Assembly (NCBI GenBank): GCA_015179045.1
Contig: WHUZ01000149.1
Location: 1-64,000, forward strand
Origin: Kalaharituber pfeilii
Taxonomy: Eukaryota > Ascomycota > Pezizomycetes > Pezizales > Pezizaceae
Direction: 5' to 3'
Length of the DNA stretch: 64,000 nucleotides
Of the stretch, positions 1 to 10,500 are shown piece by piece. The notes under the pieces are model-generated. The model worked only from the letters and a program-made list of their open reading frames with translations. It did not search any database and had not been told where the DNA came from. Every line of letters begins with the position of its first letter. The stretch's first letter is position 1. A program made the translations under genes and the position numbers.

Positions 1-106
1 TGAATTAACAGGCGTGGCAAGTTGGAAACTAAATTTAAACAATGTTGCCGCCGAGACACTTTCGGCCACCAGTACTTAATACAAATGTCGCCATGGATGG
101 CAGGGG

Positions 107-161
107 TTTTTTTTTTCTTTTTATCATGTGACCCCGCATGCATCTATTCGCCATGGCAGGG
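107..161 (-). mobile_element. short retroposon tail (family C hairpin + poly A)
   Basis: On the minus strand this reads as a CCCTGC...GCGGGG stem followed by a short A-rich linker and poly(A). It is the same 3' tail seen at 9108, 16219 and 25749. No clear target-site duplication was found, so it may be a relic or a truncated longer element. Confidence 0.6.
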
Positions 162-332
162 TTTACTTATAGCGCAACATGGCGCTGAGAAGAGGCGAAA
201 TGCAGGTGCACATTTGGGGGGATTTCAGGACCGTGGGTGCTGCAGGGCGATTTTTTTTTTTGCCGACGAGTAACCTACCAACGGGGAAAGTTACTCGTGA
301 AATGAGCGGTAAAGCTGACAGGGAAAGCACTG

Positions 333-650
333 TCCTGACTGTTCTGAGGAACCTGACTATCCTGACTTTCCTGAGTGTCCTAACTGTCCCTAATCTTGTA
401 TAGCTGACTGTCTCTTCTTGCATATGGTGCGACAGAGCTGACCGTCTCAAATTTAGCCACTAGTGAGAATCTATTACTGTAGAACCTCTGATATTGGATC
501 CTGTCTAAATGGATAACCTGTCTTATTGGGTCAACTTTGCCGGTCCCGGCCATATCCAATATAAAAGTTCGACTATAAATACGAAAATGAAGTACCTAAT
601 TACACGAATAGTCCAACTCGTAATACAGAGTAGTACGTCATATGAGTGGT
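333..650. mobile_element. MULE-like element end (relic)
   Basis: The stretch has repeated CCTGACTGTCC-like blocks, then a CATATGGTGCGWCW...GAGCTG motif, CCACTAG(T/C)GAGAAT, and further on GAAGTACCTAA-like sequence. The same order of motifs occurs inside the left end of the complete MULE-like element at 28808-30283. It is probably the decayed end of a third family member whose remainder is lost or outside the window. Confidence 0.55.
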
Positions 651-678
651 GATCGGTTATGCGTTACATTATGTTACG

Positions 679-770
679 TTTTTTCTTTTTTTTTTTTTTG
701 AGTCACGTATCATAACCCCACATACAGGCTACCAGCCTAGGGCAGGGACCCATATACCCGGGTCAGGTTA
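679..770 (-). mobile_element. LINE-B type 3' tail
   Basis: Poly(T) is followed by a minus-strand copy of the 3' end of the LINE at 47770-55440: the AGGCT/AGCCT hairpin inside a CCCTGC-type outer stem and the downstream GGGACCCATATACCCGGG block. It is a 5'-truncated insertion or relic, with no coding part. Confidence 0.7.
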
Positions 771-800
771 TAGGCCGCTAAGTACGTTACGTTAAGTAAC

Positions 801-848
801 CCATGCAGGGCGGCACGCGATTAATGATTTAAAAAAAAAAAAAAAAAA
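801..848 (+). mobile_element. LINE-A type 3' tail, truncated within hairpin
   Basis: GGGCGGCACGCGAT-TAATGAT plus poly(A) is the 3' arm of the family A hairpin. The 5' arm is missing. Between here and 1058 nothing else is recognisable. Confidence 0.6.
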
Positions 849-1068
849 GTAACCCTTGCTAATCAACTAAGCCTAAATGAGAGGATGGTAGCTGATTTCC
901 TCCAAGTAACCAACGTTACTATTGCATATTAACATATCTGTAATATTACTATACTTAGCACCTTGAAGAATATCAAAAAATTAAATACATAATTACAACT
1001 ATCATTTAGACTCATAGTACTAGTATACTAGCATGTGGCCACCTCGCGACCGCGAGGGTGAGTGTAGG

Positions 1069-1069
<1 letters not shown>

Positions 1070-1100
<31 letters not shown>

Positions 1101-1136
1101 CATTACTCGCATACCGCCCTGTGGGCTATGGCGAGA
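1070..1136 (-). mobile_element. hairpin-only retroposon (family A) with 11-bp TSD
   Basis: The insertion consists only of poly(A) and the family A hairpin: outer stem CTCGC/GCGAG, inner stem GCCC-ACA-GGGC. It is flanked by the perfect duplication TGAGTGTAGGT at 1059-1069 and 1137-1147. Its first bases coincide with the first base pair of the outer stem, so nothing upstream of the hairpin was copied. The TSD and poly(A) show target-primed reverse transcription. It cannot encode any protein, so mobilisation must be in trans. Confidence 0.85.
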
Positions 1137-1383
1137 TGAGTGTAGGTGTAGCGGTAGTGGATAAGGGACCATTGTAGCCCGTAAAGTCGGCGTTAAGTGA
1201 CTGTACAATCTTTGCCAGTTCCATGACCGTACAACCTCGTTCCCCTGCATTCCATACCAGTATATCCTCATTGTTATTTATAATATCACGCAACCCTACT
1301 CCTGCATCCAGGGAGCCGTAGTACCAAATGTAGCTTCAGAAGGCTAATTTCAATATCTAATATACATTTTGTGGAGTATAATC

Positions 1384-2111
1384 TTTTTCTTTTTTTTTTT
1401 TTTTTATGTCAATACTCGCAGGCCGCCCGAAGGGCTATGGCGAGGGTTTTATTAAAGGAAAAACAACGACCTATCTCCCTAAGTACATGTATTGCCCGCG
1501 GACTCCTCCATGATGCGGGTAGCGCCCGGTATAATCCCCTACTTCCGTCCCCTCTCTGGCTCATACCGGACAGATTTCAACCATCGCCCACTGAGCCTGA
1601 CCTTCTCGACCTCCATCTCCTTCCCTAGATAAACAACCACCGAGCTTGTCTTCTTCCCTTCCCCCTCGAGTATTTCCTTTCTCCTAAGCCAGCGAATTCC
1701 TCTAATCTCCCCCAACTCCCTATTCGCAGCTCCCAGCCATGCCTTGACCTTTCCCAGGTCCTTCCGCAAGGCAACCCCGTGTATCACGATGCCATATTTC
1801 CCGGTGTTGGCATCAGGTTTGGCTGGTGGAGAAGTGTTGGGACGCTTCCGGCGTCTCTGAAATGCCTCCTCGTGGCTCGGAAGCGGCTCGCGTTTCTTGG
1901 TGGAGGGTTTCTGTGGTGGTGGATTTGGTGTTGGTGATGGCGTTGGCCTCGACGGCCCCGGCTCTTGTGGCGTTAGCGGTGCTGGTGTTGGTGACGGGGC
2001 TTTTGGAGCCTCGTCGCCGAGTTGCGGCGGTGGTGGTGGTGTTGCCCTCGGTGGTGCTTCACCGAGACGAGGAGCCTTTCTCTTCCTCGTCCGAGTTGAG
2101 ATGGGCGGTGA
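1384..2111 (-). mobile_element. 5'-truncated ORF1-only retroelement (gag-like ORF)
   Basis: The minus strand carries an open frame from about 2060 to 1539. A proline-rich stretch (repeated PTP/SPTP motifs) is followed by a basic segment, GIVIHGVALRKDLGKV, and a conserved block with GKKTSSVVVYL and VRLSGRWL near the stop. This matches the ORFs at 16.4-17.9 kb and 23.4-23.7 kb. The element then runs directly into the family A hairpin tail and poly(A) (1384-1455) without any reverse transcriptase. A perfect 12-bp duplication TGGAGTATAATC (1372-1383 and 2112-2123) defines both ends. The protein resembles a LINE ORF1/gag; the precise function of the conserved block is unknown to me. Confidence 0.8.
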
Positions 2112-2224
2112 TGGAGTATAATCATGATGCTAATAATTGTAGAACTTATGGATAGCGAAACTCTCATTACAGCCCATAAAATTTACCTAAATTCCTATTA
2201 ATATCTACTCGCAATGATATTGCT

Positions 2225-3640
2225 CAGATATCAAGCATATGCCCTTTCATGGGTACCTAGCTTCCTTATCTGGCCTCTAGCACCATGCCGTACCGGTCCA
2301 GCGCATTCTCATTTTGCCCCATCTCGCACCATTGAAAGTAATCTGCCATACTTGTAAAATTGAAAACTGAGCTCATTTTGGCATATCTTGCACTAACAAG
2401 GAGGTCTTATTGTATGTGCCAAATTGAGCCATACCGCCTCACTTTGCACCATAGAAAGGGCCAGCCTTAACTGTGAATTGAGCTCATTTTACCATGTTCC
2501 ACGCTGCTAGGTGGGTCCTGCCGCACCTGTCAAATTTGGCTCATTCTGCTGTTCTCACACTATGGAAAGAGTCTGGTGATAGTTGTCAACTTGAGCTCAT
2601 TCTGCCTCATCTCACGCCATCGAAAGGAAGCTGTCATACACTGTTAAATTGAGCTCATTCTGCCTCATCTCACACCATCGAGGGGGGCTGCCATTCCTAT
2701 TGGATTCGGCTCATTCTGCTGCATCTCACATTATTGGAGGGCTGTCATGCCTGTCAAATTGTACTTGCCTTGCTGTATCTCATGTTGGCAAGAGAGATCA
2801 ACCAATCCCTGTCAAATTCGGCTTATTCTGCTGCATCTCCCAGGCTGTAATAGACCTGCCATACCTGTCAAATTCGACTCTTGTTCTGCTGCATCTTGTT
2901 CCATCGAATAACTATCAAATTGTGCTCATTCTGCTATATCTCATAATGCGGAAAGAGTCCTATTATACTTGTCAAATTTGGCTCACTCTACTACTCTCTT
3001 GTGGAAAGGTGCTACTCGCGCCATTGAGAGAAAGCTATCATACCTGTTAAATTGAGCTTATTCTGCCTCATTTTTGCCTGTCAGGGTCATATCTGTCAAC
3101 TTGACCACATCCATCCTCATCTTGCGCCATTGAAGGAGACTGTTGTACCTATTATATTCGGCTCATTCTGCTGCATCTCACATCATTGAGGAGCTGTCAT
3201 ACCTGTCAAAGTGCCTGTCAAATTCTGCTCATTTTGCTGCATCTCGCGTGGTGAAATGGACCTACCATACCTGTCAAATTTGACTCGTTCTGCTGCACCT
3301 CACACCATTGAGGAGCTGTCATACCTGTCAAAGTGCCTATCAAATTCAGCTCATTTTGCTACATCTCGCGAGGTGAAATAGACCTACCATACCTGTCAAA
3401 TTTGACTCATTCAGCTGCATCTCGTACCATCGAATACCACCTAAATTGTACTCCTATACCTGTCAAATTCGGCTCACTCTGTTACTCTTGTGCTATGGAA
3501 AGCTGCTGCTGTACCTATTCAATTGAACTCATTCTGCTTCATCTCCCGCTGGTAAGAGAGATATATCATACCTATAAATTTTTGCCTCATTCTTCTGTAT
3601 CTTATGCCGAGAACCGGTATGTTGAGGTTCAGGAGAATGT
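2225..3640. repeat. degenerate minisatellite (about 50-80 bp units)
   Basis: More than fifteen imperfect copies of a unit centred on CTGTCAAATTCGGCTCATTC, then TGCTGCATCTCACACCAT and a short variable spacer ending in CTGTCATACC. Spacing is irregular. Open frames here are a by-product of the repetition. Confidence 0.8.
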
Positions 3641-3654
3641 GAACTTTCCATTTC

Positions 3655-3815
3655 GGTATATTGATATGGCTTTCATGGTTGTATGTTGAGGTTCAGCAGA
3701 ATGTGAACTTTTCATTTCGGTATATTGATATGGCTTTTCATGGTTGTATATTGATATGGCTTTTCATGGTTGTATATTGATATGGCTTTTCATGGTTGTA
3801 TATTGAGGTTCAGGA
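3655..3815. repeat. 26-bp tandem repeat
   Basis: TTGATATGGCTTTTCATGGT followed by TGTATA recurs in direct tandem at least four times, bordered on both sides by copies of a TTGAGGTTCAGSAGRATRTGAAC block. It directly follows the larger minisatellite. No coding role is evident. From 3816 to 4033 I see nothing recognisable. Confidence 0.75.
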
Positions 3816-4033
3816 GGATATGAACATTTCATTCGGTGCATTGATATAGTTGGTCACCAAAGGCAACTTTCCGACGAGGGGTGTGAACATTTCTTTCAGT
3901 GGGTTTCGGTGTACGCCACGAGGGATGTAACTCAGTACTATATAAGATACTATACCAAAAAGTGTAGTATTATTTACTTCAGTATATATCATAGCTTAAT
4001 AGAACTACTATCTTATATTAGTGAATTTCAAAT

Positions 4034-4588
4034 TCAAAAAATTGCTGAGCTATAAATTGAATCCAAACTTAGTATACATATACTTTTCCCTAGATTTGCG
4101 CCGTTTCCCCATGATATATAGTATAGTATGCTACGCGAAATGGTATAGGGGTTATCCTCCGTTTGCCGCATGTCGTGGGAGATAGTGGCAATTAAGAGAC
4201 GAACGACATCAGTTTTTGCTTCAGTTGCCTCGTGAAGGATATGAATGAGGAAGAGGTGCCCGACTTGGACTAGGCAAGGTGGAACAGAGCTGGGAACGGT
4301 GAAATGAGAATCAATCCTAGAACTGAGTTCGGAAGTCGCGTTATACCTGGCACGTGCCCCTGATCGGAGGATCGAGAAGGGTGGCGTATAGTTTATCCAA
4401 ACGCCTTCATGTTTAAGAGGGTCGTTTGAGTAGGGTGTATAAGGTTTTTCCGCAATATAGTATGAGATGAAGATAAACTCTAGCAATGCAGCGAAGACTG
4501 CCAAGAACACATGGAAATAATGAGGATCAATTCTGGCACTATATGCAGCGGAGATACTTTCCTTCCTCTGTTGCCGCCACGCAAGCAC
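4034..4588 (-). CDS. hypothetical 184-aa ORF with one hydrophobic segment
   Basis: This open frame has a hydrophobic stretch at about residues 24-46 (FHVFLAVFAALLEFIFISYY) that could span a membrane once. I recognise no domain. The codon content is not strikingly gene-like and no introns or conserved neighbours support it, so it may be a chance open frame. A purine-rich run and low-complexity sequence lie just upstream at 4680-4710. Confidence 0.2.
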   Translation of the reverse strand: MLAWRQQRKESISAAYSARIDPHYFHVFLAVFAALLEFIFISYYIAEKPYTPYSNDPLKHEGVWINYTPPFSILRSGARARYNATSELSSRIDSHFTVPSSVPPCLVQVGHLFLIHILHEATEAKTDVVRLLIATISHDMRQTEDNPYTISRSILYYISWGNGANLGKSICILSLDSIYSSAIF

Positions 4589-4599
4589 TAGGGTATATG

Positions 4600-6660
4600 G
4601 AGACTATATGGAGGTTGCAGGGATTTCGCAACCGTGATAGGGAAAAATCAAATTATATTCCTTCACTTGTTGTGCATAAACAAAGAAAGAAAAAAAAAAG
4701 GGGGGGTTTTGGTATACAAGCTTGAACCCCAAACTCCACTTTCACATTCATTTCCAGTTCCGGAACTTGTTTCATTGTCGTCATCCTCCCCCCCCGCCCG
4801 CCATAACCGTGACTGCATCTATACCTCACATCATGCCCTCCATCTCCTCCCCGCTTTTCCCTCCACACCGCTTTTTCCCTCTTCATCCGCTGCCTCCTCC
4901 CATCCCTCTTCTGCACCGACCTGCACGGGTCTAGCACTTTCCCGTCTCGGACACCGTATGGTCAGAAAATCAGTAAGTACGGCAATGTACCTCAATTTGA
5001 AGGTGGGTTTTGGTTTCGGCTTTGTCGTGGTTGCGAGGGGCCTTTTTGTAGGACGGATGGGGGTATGCTGACGGGTTGGGGTAGGGGGTGAGGGGAAGCT
5101 AAAGCTCGGCAGGTGTGAGTTCGAGGTGTGGTCTGAGAGGGAGAAGAATTTGATGATTCATAAGAGCTCGAACCCCAATACACCGTCCAGCTTAAGGTCT
5201 TCCGGCTCCTCCGAATCTTCGTACTCCAGATGGTCCTCATCCCGATCTTCCTTTCCATTCCTTAGGTCGACTTCCGCATCGTTCTGCTCATTCTCCCCTT
5301 ATCCTACTCCTCGTTTGTCTCCTCAACCTCCTCCACCTGAACCTACCCTCTCTTATGCTCAGCTTCCGCAACCTCACATCCAGCTCTAACTTTGTTTTTA
5401 TTTTATCGTTTTTGAGCCTGCTGCTGAACGTGAGTCTAGCCTCCGATTAACATAAATAGTGGAATCAATTAGCTCAACCCAGACGAGGAGCAACGGCGAT
5501 TCACTATCATCGGATTTCCGCAGTCATTCCTTGATATCTTCTCCCATCTCAATCAGGATTGTTCTAATTTCCCCCGGTTCTATTGCACGCTTGGACCTTC
5601 CTTGACGAGGGGGGATAGCTATTCTGTCATCCATTATTCATCACCTGTTCTAGCGTCCTTCTTCAAACCACATTTTTCCACGTATTCTAGCCTTCGACCT
5701 GGAACCTCTTTTGCTTCCTTGTTACTCTCCTGTCTTCGGAGGATGACTCGGAAATGTAGCCTAATACAGCCAGCTACACCTCACCAACTCAGTTCCTGCA
5801 ACGACATTTTGGCCCTTCTATGCACGGAATTCAGCTTCTGGGTAAATCCAGCGTCGACGATAGAGTTGCAGGGTATTTTTGGGACTCTTGAGAGTGCAGG
5901 CGGACTTTGGTCGAGAGGTCGGGGATGCGGCGGGCGTGCTTGGGGGGCAAATTCGCTACGTTTGCAAAGAAAAGAAGCTTTCGTTAGCTTCGACCAACAA
6001 AAAAAAGCAAGCCGGACCTGACGGAAGAAAAATCAAACTGAAGGGCCATAAGAACCATACTCGCGATACACCTCAACCATATTCATTGGGGATCCAAGCC
6101 TGTAGAAATGTATCAATTGGAGAAGCTCTCGTGTATGGGGGTTGGCACGCCCTTGATACTGAAAGTAGGATTTTTCTCAATGTATCGTCCGGAATTCGTT
6201 CTGCTCTAGCACACGCCCACGGTGCTCAATCTATACGCGGAAATCTTCCGGTTGGAAAGCAGCGGAGGCGATGGACGGAGAAGATTAGAGCGCGCGACAA
6301 CGCCTGAAGGACCCCCGGAGTAAAATCAAGAATATCGCATGCAGCAGAGCAGACCGAGAAGGACGGGGTTGGAAGATTTGAGGTCGAAACGCTGAAGGAT
6401 GATGATTGGGGATGGAGAAGCTTGCAACTGGCGGGGGCGTGAGTAATGCTGCGGGATTGGTCGACTGGCAGCGAATTGGTGTAACTGATCGTCATCGCTT
6501 GCCGGGGTAGAACGGGTTGGGGTTGAGGTTTTGGGGTGCGGGACAGCGGCCCCGATATCCCCTGCGTCATGTCTGCGCGCGTTGGGGTCCTTGCGGGGAG
6601 GGTCCCAATGCAACATCGACGGGCATGGGTAGGTACTACCTAAATAAGTAGGTTGCAGCC
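4600..6660. other. unassigned region, possible decayed coding sequence
   Basis: Several medium open frames (4634-5071, 5126-5389, 5602-6021 and 5879-6307 on +; 6226-6570 on -) overlap here but none shows a family I recognise. Around 5150-5290 the minus strand reads as an acidic segment (EDRDEDHLEYEDSEEPEDL), which looks coding. A strong donor-like GTAAGTA follows ATGGTCAGAAAATCA at about 4959-4980. These hints are consistent with one or more unrecognised or degenerate genes, but I cannot give exon structures. Confidence 0.3.
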
Positions 6661-6759
6661 ATGTGCACGCTGTGCTGACAGGGGCAGAAGCTCATCCAAG
6701 TACTTCCGTATTGTTAGTATTTTGTGCGCTTCCCGTCGCGGGCGAATATGATACAGGCA

Positions 6760-7425
6760 TCAAACCGCTACTTTTATTCCAATGCCATCGGATGCCATTT
6801 CGGGGATCTTTTCAGGCGTGCCTTCAACGTACGTCAAAACATTCTCAGCAGGATTGGCTGCACAAATCGCTCTGCACCACTCACGCTCAGTTTCGTAGAG
6901 CTTTCCGATCGTTCGATTTGGCGGTGAGGTCCCTGTCATCCTCGGCTGTAGGCGCATAGCGTAGGGCCTGTTCCCAATGAGTCCCTGAATGAGAAGAGCC
7001 GGGTCGATTGCCGTGCAGTAACTGTAGTTCCTCCAATGGTCATCGAATTCGCCGGTGATCCAATTCGGCGGTGGTAAAAATCCTGGCATCATCCGTAAAT
7101 TTATTCACCGCCGTTCCAAAAAGAGTTTGTAGTCTCGGATCGTATGCAGAGATGGGTTGATAGTATGCATTTTAAGGGTTTAGGTGAGGGTGCCAAGTCA
7201 CGCTAGAGCCAAAGCGGTTTGGCATCGGGGAGTGAGTTGCACAGGGTTTAACCTTCGGCAACCGCACATGCGGCCCCAGCCGGACTGCACCATGCGGGAG
7301 GCCTGAGAAGTTCTCTTTTGGGTTACCCTCCCAGTTGCAGGGTCCACAGCAAACAAAAGTTCACGTTCATTGATCGACAACGCTTCACTCTCGACGCCGG
7401 TACCATAGTACTTAGATAGTAACAC
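6760..7425 (-). other. two minus-strand ORFs of unknown function, divergent from the helicase gene
   Basis: Minus-strand ORFs at 7198-7425 (75 aa) and 6760-7092 (110 aa; starts MMPGFLPPPNWITGEFDDHW) could be exons of one gene or a relic. The second has a protein-like composition but I recognise no family. The start of the first lies 136 bp from the start of the helicase gene on the other strand, so a shared divergent promoter is possible. No splice sites joining them in frame were found. Confidence 0.25.
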
Positions 7426-7434
7426 TGCGGAGAG

Positions 7435-7444
7435 TATATATAAG
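7435..7444 (+). promoter_or_regulatory. TATA-like box upstream of the helicase gene
   Basis: TATATATAAG lies about 117 bp before the ATG at 7561, in a plausible position for a core promoter with a pyrimidine-rich leader (7455-7500). Confidence 0.45.
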
Positions 7445-7560
7445 ATCTCTGCGGTTGTTCTCCTCGTCCTGTTCTAGTACACTAGTCCTCTCAGACCTTA
7501 CGTTCCAAGCACAACTGTCACAGCATCTTTTCATACCCACGGCATACCAAGGGGGTAGCA

Positions 7561-10500
7561 ATGGATCCGCCACACGATGGTGTTACCCGTAAACTGGAGA
7601 GCTGGTTCAGTACTCTGCTCCCGATACGCATGGATGTTGTTGGCGATTTCGCAGGAAGGGAACTTTTCGTAATCGAAGGAGACTCTTTGCTTAGAATTGC
7701 TTTCAGCGATGAAAGGATAGACATGGGTGGTATGGATTCATCCCGCTCACGACTCTCTCAGCGTTCACAGTGCTTTTCCATACTGACCGTACATTATCCA
7801 CATAGAGGGTCTGCAGGTTCTTCATTCGGTCTACGTCGTGGAGAGATTTCTTCATAACCTCGAAAGCCGCGGTTGTCGCTTTCACGTTACATTTTTCGAG
7901 TGTATGGCCCCACGAACCTTATCTTCAATCATGGTCCTAATTCTCACACGCAGTACACCAAAACCTTTGCATCCCTGAGTACGCACATCGAGACAACTGT
8001 TACAAGTACCAGTTGGCGCGAGCCTGCATTATCCAACATCTCCGTCGTTACAGCGAAACGACTTCTACTCACCGGGCCCACGTATCTGGTGATGGTGTAT
8101 CCGGAGAGGATCAGCAAACAGTTAGGTCTGGTTCGACAGCTTCAACTGATCTAGAGTTCCAAGTGCACGTGTTTCAAAGCCCTTACTCGCGAGAATTCGA
8201 CCTTTATCTGAAAGCCATTCGTCCCTACTTTATTCTAACGCACGACGGAAGCGCCCTAAACCAAATCGACAGTGAGAACCTTTCCAGGGTGACTATGCAA
8301 AAGAAGATGTTTCTTGGGTTTATCCGCCATGCCATGGCGATAAATTACACCATTGGTTTGATCCATGAGGTAGACTTCCAGAATTCCAAGGTACGTACTG
8401 CATCGACTGTTGTATTAATATACGTTTAACTCACCTTTTGTTGAGGTTTTCACCATGATCATTCGTGCCTCCGTCGCCAATGCCCTTCCCGCCAATGCAT
8501 TCTCGCAGTTTAGTGAGTCCCTTTCTCAGGAACTCCAAACCCCGTTGGAGCCAACATTCAAAGACGACAACATTCATGACCTCGTACGAAGCGTCAATAT
8601 CAAACCCAAACTCGATGCCTCCACATTATTGCATTTACATTCCTTGGCAGTTTTGATTAACGAAAAAACTGTTAAAATCTCACCGGTGCATGTCACGCTT
8701 TTCCTTCTCCATCTCACGCTCAAACGCTTTCTTTCACTATCACAGCGACGGATCTCCGGGATTAGAATGAGCAGAGGGTCGGTAATTGCAGCGGCTGATG
8801 GGTTTATGAGATCGCTTGCGTTATGTCAACTTAAGTTGCTTAGCAATACCAGTTATTCCAACAGCCTTCTTACAGCAACATCAGGCGTCGATTCAGGATT
8901 AGCGGATCATATCGATGGTCGTTTGTGGAAATATCTCCTAGCAAATCGGTCTTCAATACAGAATAAGGCATTCCCATCCGAGGTCTCGGCCTATTATGCA
9001 ACACTGGTTGAGGTTTTCCAAAGCGATAGCGGTCTTGATGTTTCGCACTTTTGTTTGCAGGATTCTTTGAGTTCAAGTCTAAACTCATGCAGTCAAATGC
9101 CCCACAAGCCCTGCGTTGGCGAACAGCTACACGAGGGGTCATGGGATAATAAAAGAAAAAAAAAGAAAAAAAAGGCCCCACAAAGAAGAGCAGGAATTTG
9201 ATTTCTCGGATTTGTTCTCGGATTTGTTCTTGTGTGACGATACCACCGACGATACGCGTCAGAGTCTCAGAGTCCTGCCATTTTCGAATCCCGTTTTCAA
9301 CAAGCACCTTTCGTGCATCCAACTAGCTATTGATGCAGAATTAACCGCACAAATGGCAGCACCGTCCCCACTCGAGAAAGCACTATACGAAACCCACTGG
9401 CATTCGACAAAACGCCTCGATGAAATGCGACTTAAGGGCGGCAAATTAATAAGGATTGCACCAAAGCCCAAATGGTGGCAGCTCAAGGGGGATCAGGTTT
9501 TTCGAGCCAAAATGCTCAGATACGCAAAGAATCTGGCTGGTGGAGAGATCAACCCTGAGGTTATTGTTGTACAAAACCAGAGTGGAAAGGCTGCGAGAAA
9601 TCAGGCATCGGTCACCAACAACGTACAGCAAACTAAAAGCAACACAAGTGCGAAGACTAGCAAGGTTAAACCATCAAATCCTGGTGGTACTCAAGGGGTT
9701 AAAGCCGAGCAGATTAGAGCCGCTAACGAGCAGAGAATGTCCATGAAAAATCACCAGAGGGCAGCCGCAGCTTGGAAGTCGTTCTATCGCGATATATGCA
9801 TGCGCTGCGAAACGAGAAGGGGTATGGTAGTGGCGTTGAGTGGCTTCATTACCAAATCTAAGGATGAAGGCGTTACAATAGAAGCAAGACTCTTTAGATG
9901 CTGCGTGTTGTTTGAAATCTGGAAGGAAGAGTACTGCGTCTCAGACGTGAATAAGCGTAGTGGATATAATGTCATTGCGCTTATATTTCACGAAGCTAGA
10001 CTAATACTTTCAAGCTCAAACCTGACCGTGAACATAAAAGATTCTCTCGACACTATATTTACCCTGCTGGGACTCACACCATTGCCGTCACCCAAGTCCT
10101 TCCCGTCACCGGGGAAGGTTGCTTTCATACTATCTCCTCCCATACCTTCCAAGGCTCTCACTAATACTCAGGTCGGGAAGAATTTCAGCCTTCACGAATT
10201 CCAATTACAATATTGCGGCCCTTACATGGAGCGAAATCTTGATCCTGAAGACGACACACGAGTGAAGTTCAAGCCAGACGCCTGGCAGATTAAGGTTCTG
10301 GATGCCTTAGATGAGGATAAGTCAGTATTTGTTGTTGCACCGACGAGTGCAGGAAAGACGTTCATTGCGTATTACGCGATGGAGAAGGTGAGAGGATTTA
10401 GTCCACTTCTGATATGGGTTGAAATATTTTGCTGAATCTTGCCCGAAGATTTTGAGAGCGGACAACGATGGTATACTCGTCTACGTTGCGCCAACAAAAG

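Noticed and set aside
2225..3640. CRISPR-like array
   Set aside because: Repeats are degenerate, spacers are not uniform and the genome is eukaryotic; it is a minisatellite.
4653..5389. Proline/serine-rich genes on both strands
   Set aside because: Pyrimidine-rich composition opens several frames at once; none shows a domain or consistent exon structure.
9115..9174. The retroposon in the helicase acting as a GT-AG intron
   Set aside because: A 60-bp GT...AG segment exists, but its removal leaves 16 extra bases and does not restore the frame.
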